Shown: positions 45,761 through 56,400, numbered from the stretch's first letter. The stretch: DNA of 64,000 nucleotides from Aphanomyces cochlioides (GCA_019828595.1 JAHQRK010000005.1:558001-622000); one strand, 5' to 3'. Notes: a model not told the origin generated them from the letters alone. Program-made: numbers and translations.

Positions 45761-48124
45761 CTACATCAAAGCGCTGCTTTTTGCGCGTCGAGCAGGTTTA
45801 GTTGTCAGTTGTTCAATTTGTATCTGTTGTTTTCCAACAACTTGAGTTAGATTATCAATTATCTCAAGCGCACGTTTAAGAGCAGAATGCAGCAATGGTA
45901 CAATACTAATCACATCGACAACAAGGCGGCTATCAGATCCAATCTGAATAACATCACCATTAACGCATTCAATAATTTCCTCGGGCAATGGTTCATCCGA
46001 ATCAGTAGCGCCAACTAACACACTCAAACCATGTTTCACGAGTTCTTGTGCACCATAGCCATAATGGCGCTTCTCAGGAATTGCCTTATAGCTATACTCG
46101 ATAGGAGTGATATTTCTAATAAAGCGTTCAGATAAGTCTGAATCTAAATCGATTACATCAGACTTTGTTCTCAAATCTGAAAGACAATCAATTTCACCAG
46201 ACGCCACCATAATACCTCCCGATGTGTATAGAGAGAAAGAACGATTAGTAAACCCAGAAGCTTGACCGACACTCGTTGATGTAATAAATGTGAAACCCGA
46301 TGAAGTAGAAATCTGTCCAGTTCCTTGAATGTGAAGAGGAGCATTTGGATTATTAGTACCAACGCCCCAAAATCCATTTGATGATTTATAGAACAAAGTA
46401 GACTGGATTGCGATATCCTTATATAAGCCGGCGCTGTAGTCAAAGCATTGTATGATACCAACGCTCGAGCCTGTTGAATAGTGCATGTGCATTCCAGCCC
46501 CCGTTGTCGCGAGATCGGCCGCATTAAGACCATAGCAATGAACGCCTCCATTCGCAATATTTAGATTGCCTCCTGTAGTAATTTGCATTTGTTGAGTACC
46601 CGTTATAGCTGGTGTAGTTGTTGAATTGTAATACCATGTATGCAAACCACCTGATGTGTAGTTTAATGATGAACTTGATACGCCAAGCATATAGCTTGGC
46701 GAAGTATTATTAGCTTGGGCCAAACAAATGATATTATCTTTGCTTGTATTTGTCCCCAAGTCCATTTTATGGCTATTGCGAGCTGTAATACCACTAAGTT
46801 GGATTTGTCCATTATTAGCAAATGTATAGTATGTTGTCGTAGCGCCATTTGCTGAATTAATGACGAAATCGCCAGCTGCGCTCGTATTGATCGAAGTATA
46901 GACAGTACTACTATAATACATCGAACAGTGATATCCGACACTCGTGATAGAAAGGGTACCTCCGGTATTTGAACTTGAGCCGATCGTAGCTGTTGCACTA
47001 TTCATAGCTGTTCCAATAGTCGCGCTCGTACCAATATTGGCAGACGTACCAACGAATAGCTTCTTCTGACATGCAAATCCTCCAAGACTGGTTAAAGCGC
47101 CGCCATATGAAGCGCTCGTAGCATCATTAATACCATTAAAAGAGCAATCGCTCGTAGCTTGAATTTGGAAGTATCTACCGCTTCCGAAGAATCCAAAATC
47201 GATTCGATTGAGAGTACTGCTCGAATTGTTGTAGAAGAATGAGATTTCAGCCTGATTATTACTCGTAGCAGCTTGACCAAGTGTTATGTAATTGCTGGAC
47301 GAAGTCGTCATGCCGCTATTCAAACATGAGATCATACGAGCGGTATCAGTACTCGTGCCTACACATACGCCACCAGTTGATCCAGTTCCCAGAAAGCAAT
47401 TTGATCCAACATACAATGACTTTGCAATACCCGCACCACCAGAGATTGTACAAGGAGCAACAGTTGGGCTGGAGGCATCTGTTGTGGATGCAAGTGATAA
47501 ACTTTGAGCATTAACCGAAGTTCCTACGTATAATTTCTTAGCAACGGAGCATCCTCCGTTAATTGTAAGTGCTCCTCCAGAAGATGAACTGGTTGCATCT
47601 GATGTGCTTAGAAAGCTTGTATTTCCAGTGGAGCTCATAGTCCATAGATAACCTCCATTGTAAATGTACATCGAGTTATTATAAGTACCATTAGTACTCC
47701 CACGGCTTCCCAATTCAAACGTAGAAACGTCATTAGTGAAAGCAATTGTGCTCCGTCCAGCAGAATTTGATGAACTGTTTAATGTAATCTGAGCTGTTCC
47801 ATTAATAACGTATTTTCCCGCGCTATAAATGCTTTTAGCAACTCCAAGACCGCCCGATGTGATCATTGATCCAGTCGATGTAGATGAGCTATCTGTAGTG
47901 CTTGTATTTGTGTAAGAACCAGTCATACCAATCGAGTTGATTCCACTTATTGAAAGCCCTGAATCTAAAATTAATGCCTTTTTAGCACTTGCTTGCCCAG
48001 CAGTTAGATTACTGATATATGAGACTCTAGGATCACTTTTTCTCAAATAAACATCACTTGTGTAATTTGACGGATTGTATGTTGAACTATTTATAGTAGG
48101 TGTATTAGCTATGATTCCACTCAT
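45761..48124 (-). CDS. Fibre-like protein with C-terminal S74 self-cleaving chaperone
   Basis: 787 residues. Residues 1-640 are a long Ser/Thr/Gly/Asn-rich array with quasi-repeats of the form SATSSSGGALT(I)NGG..VAKKLYVG.S, as in trimeric beta-helical fibres. The C-terminal ~140 residues form a peptidase S74 (intramolecular chaperone) domain: the cleavage-site Ser-Asp in CLSDLRTKSDV near residue 648, then FIRNITPIEYSYK, HYGYGAQELVKHGL, and a final coiled coil (ALEIIDNLTQVVGKQQIQIEQL). These domains help trimer folding and release themselves by autoproteolysis. The protein is probably a vertex or surface attachment fibre. The longest structural gene of the element, intact. Confidence 0.88.
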   Translation of the reverse strand: MSGIIANTPTINSSTYNPSNYTSDVYLRKSDPRVSYISNLTAGQASAKKALILDSGLSISGINSIGMTGSYTNTSTTDSSSTSTGSMITSGGLGVAKSIYSAGKYVINGTAQITLNSSSNSAGRSTIAFTNDVSTFELGSRGSTNGTYNNSMYIYNGGYLWTMSSTGNTSFLSTSDATSSSSGGALTINGGCSVAKKLYVGTSVNAQSLSLASTTDASSPTVAPCTISGGAGIAKSLYVGSNCFLGTGSTGGVCVGTSTDTARMISCLNSGMTTSSSNYITLGQAATSNNQAEISFFYNNSSSTLNRIDFGFFGSGRYFQIQATSDCSFNGINDATSASYGGALTSLGGFACQKKLFVGTSANIGTSATIGTAMNSATATIGSSSNTGGTLSITSVGYHCSMYYSSTVYTSINTSAAGDFVINSANGATTTYYTFANNGQIQLSGITARNSHKMDLGTNTSKDNIICLAQANNTSPSYMLGVSSSSLNYTSGGLHTWYYNSTTTPAITGTQQMQITTGGNLNIANGGVHCYGLNAADLATTGAGMHMHYSTGSSVGIIQCFDYSAGLYKDIAIQSTLFYKSSNGFWGVGTNNPNAPLHIQGTGQISTSSGFTFITSTSVGQASGFTNRSFSLYTSGGIMVASGEIDCLSDLRTKSDVIDLDSDLSERFIRNITPIEYSYKAIPEKRHYGYGAQELVKHGLSVLVGATDSDEPLPEEIIECVNGDVIQIGSDSRLVVDVISIVPLLHSALKRALEIIDNLTQVVGKQQIQIEQLTTKPARRAKSSALM

Positions 48125-48192
48125 ATTTTTAATAGAGTTGAAGACAAATAAGTATATATTCTAAAATATATATAATATTAGCTTTCTAATAA

Positions 48193-48864
48193 ATGAGTTC
48201 CAACGAGATAGTTGATTGGGGAGGAAAATTGCCTAAGGCTTATAAAAGTAAGTCTCATGGTATAAACAAAGATCTTAAAATTCAGAACCTTTTCAGAGCT
48301 ATCGTGCTGGGACCCAGCTATTCTGGTAAGACGAATCTAATTTTTCATATTCTCAAGCACTCTCCTCATATTTACAGCCATTTGCATATTATTGCTCGCA
48401 ATCCTGAGCAAAGTCTGTATAATTACTTAAAAGATAAATTAAAAGACTTCATTACGATTTATGACCCAAATGAACCACCTCCTTCTGTTGACGATATTCC
48501 AAATAATGGCTCATTACAATTAGTTATCATCGATGATTATTCAAATGACAAAATGCTTCAAAAAAATATATTTACGCATTATTTCACCCGTGGAAGACAC
48601 AAATTGTTAAGCACAATATTTTTAGCTCATTCATATTTCGATACTAATAAAACCATTAGATTGAATAGCGAATATGTATTTATTTTAAAAGCAAATAGCA
48701 AAAGAGATCTTCAAATGGTTTGTAAGGATTTTAACATTCCTGAAGTTAATGAAGACAAAATGATCAAAGCATACAATAAAGCTACTGCAAGCAAAGGCCA
48801 AGCTCTGTTTGTTGATTCTGTTAATCAAGAATTGAGGTATAATTTTGGGAAAAAATTGATTTGA
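48193..48864 (+). CDS. FtsK/HerA-type genome packaging ATPase
   Basis: 223 residues. It pumps or threads viral DNA into capsids. Walker A is GPSYSGKT at residues 40-47, inside IVLGPSYSGKTNLIFHIL. Walker B is LVIIDD at 110-115. The downstream RGRHKLLSTIFLAHSYF segment fits the arginine-finger/sensor region of the A32-like packaging ATPases of Polintons and related viruses. Followed after 90 bp by the minor capsid gene on the same strand. No defects seen. Confidence 0.9.
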   Translation: MSSNEIVDWGGKLPKAYKSKSHGINKDLKIQNLFRAIVLGPSYSGKTNLIFHILKHSPHIYSHLHIIARNPEQSLYNYLKDKLKDFITIYDPNEPPPSVDDIPNNGSLQLVIIDDYSNDKMLQKNIFTHYFTRGRHKLLSTIFLAHSYFDTNKTIRLNSEYVFILKANSKRDLQMVCKDFNIPEVNEDKMIKAYNKATASKGQALFVDSVNQELRYNFGKKLI

Positions 48865-48954
48865 ATACACTTTGATAAGCTTGCTTTCAGCAATTAGAGA
48901 GACAATTATTTCAATCAAATAATAAATAAATGATATAAAATAACATAAGAAAAA

Positions 48955-49812
48955 ATGAGCTCACTTATTGTTCTTAATTCAACTCATATTGTGAATAATG
49001 GCTATAATAATACGCTAAGATATACATTTGGGAATAGTGCAGTCAATTTTAGCAATATGGAGATTGCTGTTGCTGGCATCCAATTGTATAATTCTCAATT
49101 CAATATTAATCAAACCTTGTATGGAAATAATACATTTCAAATTATTGTACCATATGGCGCTACTACATCGACCATATCTATCACTTTACCTAATGGTTAT
49201 TACAGTTATGCTGATATTCAAAATTATGTAGCTTCTAAACTTATCGCGGCTGGTGCATATCTGATTGATTCTAATGGAAACAATGTGATATATTTTAATA
49301 TTTCAGAAAATTCTACATATTATGGTTGCCAAATTGATTTATTACCTACTCCTTTAAGTTTACCAACAGGCTGGTCGCTACCATTCACTGGATTGTATTC
49401 CACAGGCGTACCAACAGGAGGTTATGCACCTCAAATTGTAATTCCGAGTGGATTTAATTTAATAGTTGGCTATCAAGTTGCAACATTTCCTCCCTCTCGT
49501 CAAACGACTGCTCAATCGTTTTTGAGTAGTTTTACTCCACAAGTAAACCCTGTTTCAAGCTTTTTAGTTCGTTGTAATTTAGTTAATAATCCGTACACTT
49601 CTGTTCCTGATGTTTTAACGACTTTTACATCACAAAACACCACTATTGGGGATTTAATAGATGTAAGATATCCTGAGTATTCTTGGGTAGAAATTTCTGA
49701 TGGCTCAAGACCATACATAGAAGTGATAATTTGCGATCAGAATTATAATATTGTCAAGTTTGAAGATAGTCAAATTTTAATTCAGTTGATTATTAGACCG
49801 AAAAAAAATTAG
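48955..49812 (+). CDS. Minor capsid (penton-like) protein, single jelly-roll
   Basis: 285 residues. In Polintons this protein forms the pentameric vertices. Features: the strand-rich N-terminus (NSTHIVNNGYNNTLRYTF), the typical ISITLPNGYYSYADIQNYVASKL segment shared by viral penton-type proteins (N-G-x-Y-x-x-x-D-I), and a C-terminus ending in ILIQLIIRPKKN. Located directly after the packaging ATPase, the common order in this group. Assignment is from motif resemblance and neighbourhood. Confidence 0.85.
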   Translation: MSSLIVLNSTHIVNNGYNNTLRYTFGNSAVNFSNMEIAVAGIQLYNSQFNINQTLYGNNTFQIIVPYGATTSTISITLPNGYYSYADIQNYVASKLIAAGAYLIDSNGNNVIYFNISENSTYYGCQIDLLPTPLSLPTGWSLPFTGLYSTGVPTGGYAPQIVIPSGFNLIVGYQVATFPPSRQTTAQSFLSSFTPQVNPVSSFLVRCNLVNNPYTSVPDVLTTFTSQNTTIGDLIDVRYPEYSWVEISDGSRPYIEVIICDQNYNIVKFEDSQILIQLIIRPKKN

Positions 49813-49823
49813 CTTACTATTCT

Positions 49824-50030
49824 CTAATTATTTCTTTCGATCTCTAAAATTGCTTTTTTATGTGCATATGATCTTTGATGACTAAAACGATATCTGACAT
49901 TTACTGATTCACCACATTCGCAAATGTATCGGTTTCTTTTGTATGGATTCAGATTTCGTTTAACTTGAGCATCAATCATTTCTTGAGTCTTTTTTATTAA
50001 TGTTAAATCGATAAGCATTGTTGAAAGCAC
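49824..50030 (-). CDS. Small zinc-finger protein
   Basis: 68 residues. The C-terminal half contains YICECGESVNVRYRFSHQRS, then Y-A-H, a C-x-C...H...H arrangement compatible with one C2H2-like finger. The N-terminal half is a predicted helix. Similar tiny finger proteins are frequent in Polinton-like viruses; the role is unknown. Convergent with the minor capsid gene. Confidence 0.6.
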   Translation of the reverse strand: MLSTMLIDLTLIKKTQEMIDAQVKRNLNPYKRNRYICECGESVNVRYRFSHQRSYAHKKAILEIERNN

Positions 50031-50132
50031 AAGCTTATATTCTATATAGAGGTATTTTTTTTACTACCGATTTTTTACAAAAGCTTGATGTTTTGGTGTT
50101 CAAAGCTCATGGTCAAACGTAAAATGGTATAT

Positions 50133-50612
50133 TTATACTAGTCGAAAACTACCACCACGTTTCTTCGCACGAACAAGGGCCATACGATCTTTAGCCGCTT
50201 GAGAGCCCTTTTGAAAACCTACGCCGCTAAGTTTACGAATGCCTTCCCTAATAGGGGCCAATTCTGGATTACTATATGCGATTGCATCTCCAACTCCACT
50301 TAGTACAGGTTTAATTACGCTATTCCAAGCCGTACTCAAACCTGATCTCAAACTATCCCAAATGCTTCCGCCTTGGTGATGGCTTAAATCGTGATGAATT
50401 TCCCCTTCAGTAAAATCCAAACGAGCTCCTTTATTAGCTTTTTGAGCTTGAACTATTTTGCTATAATTAGCTGGATGCACAAGCATTGGCTTACTTCCTT
50501 TTAAATCATCAGCGCTAAATACAACTGTACCACCTTTGGATGCTTTAGAAAGTTTTTTCTTTGAAAGAGATGATGATACGTGAACTACTTTATAACCTCC
50601 TGTTCCTTTCAT
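50133..50612 (-). CDS. pVI/pX-like minor virion protein candidate
   Basis: 159 residues, basic. Candidate protease-maturation sites with Gly-Gly occur at KGTGGYK near the start, at HQGGSIWDSL near residue 95 and at KRGGSFRLV at the very end. The amphipathic segment after the second site (SIWDSLRSGLSTAWNSVIKP, then VLSGVGDAI) resembles the membrane-lytic helix of adenovirus-type internal proteins. Basic stretches suit DNA or capsid-interior binding. Identification as the internal cement/entry-helper protein is an inference from layout. Confidence 0.6.
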   Translation of the reverse strand: MKGTGGYKVVHVSSSLSKKKLSKASKGGTVVFSADDLKGSKPMLVHPANYSKIVQAQKANKGARLDFTEGEIHHDLSHHQGGSIWDSLRSGLSTAWNSVIKPVLSGVGDAIAYSNPELAPIREGIRKLSGVGFQKGSQAAKDRMALVRAKKRGGSFRLV

Positions 50613-50683
50613 ATTTCGTTGATTTAAACGAAGTCTATATTTTATGAATTACATAAAAAATAAAAATATATAATTAAATCATC

Positions 50684-50890
50684 TTAAAGAGCAAATGTCT
50701 TTGCTTTTTGCTCTAATTTCTTTTTTCTTTTATATTCATCAATAGATGGTCCATATCTTTGAAAACTTGATTTTGGTTCTGTATTATCAATGATTAAGTT
50801 TTCCATCGTTTCAATTAGTCTATCTTCATTTTCTTTGGCCTTTTTATTATATTTTTTTAAAAATGGATGTTTAACATTAATCGTTTTCAT
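50684..50890 (-). CDS. Small viral protein, 68 residues, unknown
   Basis: Starts MKTINVKHPFLKKYNKKAKEN, highly charged, mostly helical, Lys-rich C-terminus (YKRKKKLEQKAK). It lies in the minus-strand cluster between the pVI-like protein and the 444-residue protein. No domain is recognised. Composition and spacing support a real gene. Confidence 0.55.
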   Translation of the reverse strand: MKTINVKHPFLKKYNKKAKENEDRLIETMENLIIDNTEPKSSFQRYGPSIDEYKRKKKLEQKAKTFAL

Positions 50891-50956
50891 AGCTTCTATA
50901 TTACTATGATAAGGTCGTAAGTTTATCTTCCGACTTCGTCTACAGATAACCTTCCT

Positions 50957-52291
50957 CTATATTGTCATCTTCAAAATATCATTGAATTGTTTTTCGCTTA
51001 AAATTCCATTTTGAAATAAATGAATTGAAATCTTCTTTAGTTCCGATTTAATCGACGGATTATCATTACCGATCTTGATTTCTCCAATTAGTTTATTGAA
51101 TTCAGGTACATATTTATCACTACCTTCTCTGGGATCGCTAATAGTTTCTTTAAACGAATTTAACAATTTACAAACTTTTAGAGTATCGTAAAACGCAATT
51201 TTATCTTTGTTTTCAAGCTGATTATAAAGACTATAATCAATAACTCCATCAAATAACAAGATTTTGATGATTTGAAGTAATTTATCTGACATTTTCAATC
51301 GTTTAAAACAGGAATTACCAGATGGATGACGTAGTGATAAATATCCTTGACCAAGAGCTTTCAAATTGACATATTTAGCTCCAAGAGGTCGATATAAATA
51401 ATCTTTTTCAAAATTATGTAAATGCGAAATTCCCGCGCCGATTAAGCCTCGTCCAATGAGTTTTTTACGAGTGATTAATTTAAATCCTTGGCCTTCCATT
51501 TTGATATCAGGTTCGCTTTTAATTGACATTTGAGTAACGCCTTGTCGGATGCCATTCACACGTCTATTTTCATCAATAATTTTGTCAATTTTTTCTTTTG
51601 TAGCAATCCAATCGTAATCAATTATACGTTTATTCTTATTTTCATGATCACTCCGTATGGTAAATAGTCTTCCCGACCTTCCCAAGTATACACTCTTATC
51701 TTCATCACCATTTAGTAATATCGGAGAAATCTTTCTTGTTTTAAAGAAGTTCCAATTGTCCTTATAAAGTTTTATAATTTGTTCTCTTGGAGTTTTTTTG
51801 TTATCCTCTGCGGGAAACATTGGTTTTGATTCCTCTTCATCATCGCTATTTGATAACAGTTCGTAGGGATTTCCCGTTTTAATAGGAGGTGAATTTTCTA
51901 ATTTGATTTGATCCTTTGTTTTAATTCTGGGTTCGTATCTTGGATTACTTTCATATTGAGTTCCAGTTGTAATACCCATTGGCTCGGTTTGAGCAGATCT
52001 GGCTTTCGTATTTCGTTTAGTTTGAGTTTGTATAGTTCTACCGTTTGATTCGGTTTGAACTTCAATGGTTCTTGGGTTTGATGTTTCTGTTTGAATTTCA
52101 ATGGTTCTGCCAACATTTGAAGTCGTTTGAGGTTTTGGTAGAATTACATTTGATGCAACATCACTACTCCAAATAGCAGTTTCATATGCCTTTTGTTTAA
52201 TAGCATCGATCTTTTTATCAAGTTTTATTTGATCATAATATTCTTGTAATTTTGCTTTTTTATCAGCGAGATCCTTATAGCTCGGATACAT
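50957..52291 (-). CDS. Conserved Polinton-type protein with QTE repeats, 444 residues
   Basis: Three parts. An N-terminal coiled coil (about 1-45). A degenerate repeat array around residues 60-110 (RTIEIQTETSNP, RTIEVQTESNG, RTIQTQTKRN, RSAQTEP). A C-terminal region (about 265-444) beginning EGQGFKLITRKKLIGRGLIG, continuing KYVNLKALGQGYLSLRHPSG, then helical. The last region resembles a conserved block (Y-V/I-N-x-x-x-L...LSLRYPSG) found in uncharacterised Polinton/PLV proteins. The function is unknown; a virion or scaffold role is possible. Intact, same strand as integrase and polymerase. Confidence 0.65.
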   Translation of the reverse strand: MYPSYKDLADKKAKLQEYYDQIKLDKKIDAIKQKAYETAIWSSDVASNVILPKPQTTSNVGRTIEIQTETSNPRTIEVQTESNGRTIQTQTKRNTKARSAQTEPMGITTGTQYESNPRYEPRIKTKDQIKLENSPPIKTGNPYELLSNSDDEEESKPMFPAEDNKKTPREQIIKLYKDNWNFFKTRKISPILLNGDEDKSVYLGRSGRLFTIRSDHENKNKRIIDYDWIATKEKIDKIIDENRRVNGIRQGVTQMSIKSEPDIKMEGQGFKLITRKKLIGRGLIGAGISHLHNFEKDYLYRPLGAKYVNLKALGQGYLSLRHPSGNSCFKRLKMSDKLLQIIKILLFDGVIDYSLYNQLENKDKIAFYDTLKVCKLLNSFKETISDPREGSDKYVPEFNKLIGEIKIGNDNPSIKSELKKISIHLFQNGILSEKQFNDILKMTI

Positions 52292-52329
52292 TTTACTACG
52301 AATTAATTAACGTATATATATTTGGTAGT

Positions 52330-53418
52330 TTATATTACCTGTGCAAAATAATTTTTTTCTAATTGACTCATTTGATTTTTATTAAATATTCTTAGATTCT
52401 TCTGAGGCTCAAAAGATTCACTTCCATCAGCCCATTTAACCAGATATTTGTATGGACCATTTTTTAGTTTCTTGTGACTTAAAATTTTCTCAGCTTCATA
52501 AATGTCATTTGCTCTTCCATCAGCGTAAGTAGTTTGAGCTTCTACTATTTTTATATCATTAACTGGTTTATATACGACGTGATTATTTTTTGATCGTAAA
52601 TGCAACTTTAGTCCATCTAATCCAATAAATTCATAAACGGATTTTGAATATTTAGCACCTTCTTTTTGAAATGGATTTTTTGGTTTCAATTTGTAACGTA
52701 CTTTTGAGCCAATTGGGATGCTTTCTAAGACTTGCTTTGCTACATTTTGGTTATGATCATTTTCGGAAAATATGACTTTTCCTTTCATCTCATTTGGCGT
52801 TGCATGAATGGATGAATGTTCCGTGTCATTGTAATTTGAAATTGCATCGTTTAGATGCTTTTGAGTTAGCTTTTTAAAGATTCCTGTCTCGAACATTTTG
52901 GTTAGTCTTGATTTTAACGTTCTAATGAATCGATCTACCTTGCCTAGAATTGTATGATCCCCAGACTCTCCAGCGTAATGACTGATATGTTCTTTTGTTA
53001 ACAGTTCTTGAACTTTTTTATTCATAAACTCATTTCCATTATCTGATGTAAACGAATGTGTTTTGTTTCGAGAAAGAAATTCTTCTATTGCTTTTCTAAC
53101 TACAGGCGCAGTTTTGTTTTTCAACAATTTGGCGAAGCCGATTCGACTGTTAATATTGATTGCGATAAATATTGGCTGTTTTTGCCAAAAAGCTAAATCC
53201 ATTTGCCATGAGTTTGGATTGTTGCTTGCAATTTTGAACTCAGGAAATTTCTTGTTTTGAGCTGAATGCTGTTGAATATCAGTTTGTTTCTTATACCAAT
53301 CGCGAACTTGTTTTAGAGTAATAGAATTATTAAGTTCTTTTGCTTTTTTATACAATGCTGTTGCGCTAATGAATCCAATCTTTGGATCATAGTATAATTT
53401 TTTAAGAAGTGCAGACAT
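52330..53418 (-). CDS. INT: Retroviral-type integrase with chromodomain
   Basis: 362 residues. It inserts the element into host DNA with 6-bp staggered cuts. The rve core shows WQMDLAFW (Asp74), FTSDNGNEF (Asp126) and GKVDRFIRTLKSRL (Asp162), the last at the D35E spacing but Asp in place of the usual Glu (codon GAT). A C-terminal chromodomain (about 305-345: YEAEKILSHKKL, then YLVKWADGSESFEP) could read histone marks and bias target choice. Stop and start are close to those of neighbouring genes, suggesting an early gene cluster with the polymerase. Confidence 0.92.
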   Translation of the reverse strand: MSALLKKLYYDPKIGFISATALYKKAKELNNSITLKQVRDWYKKQTDIQQHSAQNKKFPEFKIASNNPNSWQMDLAFWQKQPIFIAININSRIGFAKLLKNKTAPVVRKAIEEFLSRNKTHSFTSDNGNEFMNKKVQELLTKEHISHYAGESGDHTILGKVDRFIRTLKSRLTKMFETGIFKKLTQKHLNDAISNYNDTEHSSIHATPNEMKGKVIFSENDHNQNVAKQVLESIPIGSKVRYKLKPKNPFQKEGAKYSKSVYEFIGLDGLKLHLRSKNNHVVYKPVNDIKIVEAQTTYADGRANDIYEAEKILSHKKLKNGPYKYLVKWADGSESFEPQKNLRIFNKNQMSQLEKNYFAQVI

Positions 53419-53427
53419 ATTATATAT

Positions 53428-56400
53428 CTAAGCAAATGAAACTTTTCTTGTAAACTTCAATCTCTTGCTTACCTTTTGTGTCTTAGTGTTAATGTCGATT
53501 GAACAACATTCGCTTAGATCAAATTCCATTGATTCACCATTATACATCTTCATATACTTTTCGAGAGGATTTTCTTTAAGAAGCTTTCCAGGAATACCCT
53601 TCATACGAATATGATGTCCCTCAACATCATTACCATCGCAAGATAGCACATTCACATAGCTTTTTTTTCCTAAGAAGATTGACTCCTTAGCATAAACCTC
53701 TCCTTTTGAACCTTCAAGACTAAAATCTGTATGAAATTGCCCCATTTGCTTTCCAATTAGTTCTCTTCCATATTTTTCTTTAAAAGCGATTGCCAATTTT
53801 GGAACCCCATCACGATCAATCATCATCGAATCTGTATCCTGATACCAAATGTTAGCTTTAATATCTTCTGCAAGACACATAACTTCATTCATAATATGTT
53901 TTGAAGAATCGAGTATCTGAACTCCAAGATGAGCTGGTGAATAATGTTCATAGAGATATTTGTGTTCTTCAAATAATGCCAAATCATCAGTAATTGGCGT
54001 TCTTGAAATCATTTTATGAATCTTTCGTTTTGTTCGCTCTTTAATCTCGTCAGATCCTTTGACAAGTATCTTCTCTTTTACAATTGGTTTTTGAATTAGC
54101 TTTCCGTAAGCGCTATTGAGGAGCAATTTGATTCCTTCTTGTAGAGGATTGCCTTCTTTTTTCAACTTAAGTCGTTCGTTGAATAATTCTTTTACTGCTT
54201 CTACTATCTTTGGATTAAAACCTTCATCCCAATAACAACCTTCAATTACCGTATATGTAGCATTTTGAAATTGTACAATATCTTCAAGAGCTTGCTTTCC
54301 AATAACCATTGTTTGTCCTATGATATCATTTGTAAAACCACGTGATCCATCTTGTTGAATACTTAAAAGTGGAAAACTTTGATGTTTTCCGATAGAGTTA
54401 AATCTAACTCGAGCAATGTAATAATCAGCATTATTCGGAATTGTATCCTTAAAGAATTTTGCTTTACCTTTTACATAACCGCTTAATATTGATTGTCCTG
54501 ATGGATATAGTGAAACAGCATCAAAATCCGATAATTGATGTTTAATGTGATACTTCTTATTATCTCGAGTCATAACTCGTCCTCCAACAATAGCTTGTCT
54601 GATAAATCCCAGAACGATTCCATTTTGTTCATAGCAACCATCAAAGCAACCTTGATTATGTTGAATTGCATAAGCAATTGATGGCATAGACATAAATCGA
54701 TATACATCAATGTTGAAACGATTAATAAACATCATTCTGAAAGCTTCAAAACAAGTGTGAAGAACATCAACATCGCGATTACAATAATGTATAGCATACT
54801 TCTGGATATCGATTTGGTCTTCAATTACTGCACCGATCTTGTTTGCGTTGGCAATCATAGCTCCTTTGTCTTCAAATCCATTGAGATAGCGAAGCTTCCA
54901 CATTGACTTGAAGTTGTTTTCATTTATGAAGTCATGAGGAAATGATTCTTTTTCAAAGTTAAGATCTTTGCTTGCATCCTTGAACATCTTTGGAAGTTTT
55001 GCAAGTTTGCTATTAATAAAACTCATTGAGCATTTGACTACAAGTTCAGAGCTTTTATAAAAGCAATGAGCTTGCTTTAGTCGAGTTCCGCATTCTATCA
55101 TATTGCTCTTTTGAGAAAAGCTTGTTACGTGTTTCATTAGAAAACGCAAATCGAATCCAGCATTGTGAGCCCAAAGTAAATTATGACTCTTTTCGGGAAT
55201 TGACTCTAGAAATCGTTGAGCACAGTCAAACCCATAAAAGTTTTGTGTTTCGCCTGTTGAATACAGCTTTCTAAATTTATACTTTAGGATCTTGAAAGAT
55301 ATGCAGTAGGCAACGTGCTCGTTATCATTATTTACTAATGTTTCAAAATCGAAATAGATAACATTAAAGTTGATTATTTCTTCATATTGTTTAGTGTATT
55401 TATTAATTACTTGATTGAAAGGCGATTGACCAAATTTCATTGTACCATCAACACGTCCAATTTCTTTGAATGTATTCTCATCAAAGTCTTCTTCATATAA
55501 TGAATCAACTTTTTGATACTCATTGTTAAGTAGTTTAGGAACATTACTTTGAGTAATAGGAATAAGTAATTTATCTCTGTTGTGATATAAATGTGAAATG
55601 ACTTCAAAACTGTCAAGAAACTTGATTCGTTTTGAATTATAACTAACTCGTCCGTGATGAAGTATAAATTCAGTCGATCCTTCTATTTTTACAATTTCTG
55701 GATTATTAAGAGCTGTTAGAGTGATTTTAGTTTCTTTAATAGCAAATACGTGTTTTGGCGTTACTCCAAGACGAATTACATTGTTACTATGAGGTCCATA
55801 ATTATTAATATTATAACTTTTAACTCCATTATTGTTTTTATAGGTTTTTACTTCCAATCTTAACTTAAACTTTTCTGCTATTTTTTTAAACAAATTAGTT
55901 GTAATACCTGAATGAAACATTAGTTGCTTAATTTTATTAACAATGACTTTTGAAACTCCTCCTTGCTCAAGAGCATATAGAAAGCATGGAATTTCTGATT
56001 CTTTTGGAAGACCATTTGGTGATTCAGGATATACTTGAAATTGGTCAAGTAAATAATCTGCTTTTGTTAAATAACGGAAAAAGTTTTTGCGAGATGATCT
56101 GGATTGCTTTGGATCTTCAATCCATTCTAACGTTATCATTGTTGTTGGAAGAATGTTAAGATCAACATCAGCTCCGGATGTGTATTCATTATTTTCAGTT
56201 ATATAAAGATTTTCAATATTTACTTGATTAGAATTCAAATGATACGTTCGAAGAGTTGATCCATCTATATCCAGAAAATGAACTAATAAGTTTTTGTCGG
56301 CAGGAGCAATGATGTTTGGACGAATTCGCTTAAATTGTTCAAGAAGCAAAGTTGTTGTTTGATAACTGTTAACCTTCTTTAATGCTTTGAAATCACTTAA

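Noticed and set aside
45761..48124. Phage contamination as source of the S74 fibre gene
   Set aside because: The gene lies between Polinton capsid and packaging genes, with the same AT-rich composition, inside one pair of terminal repeats and target duplications.
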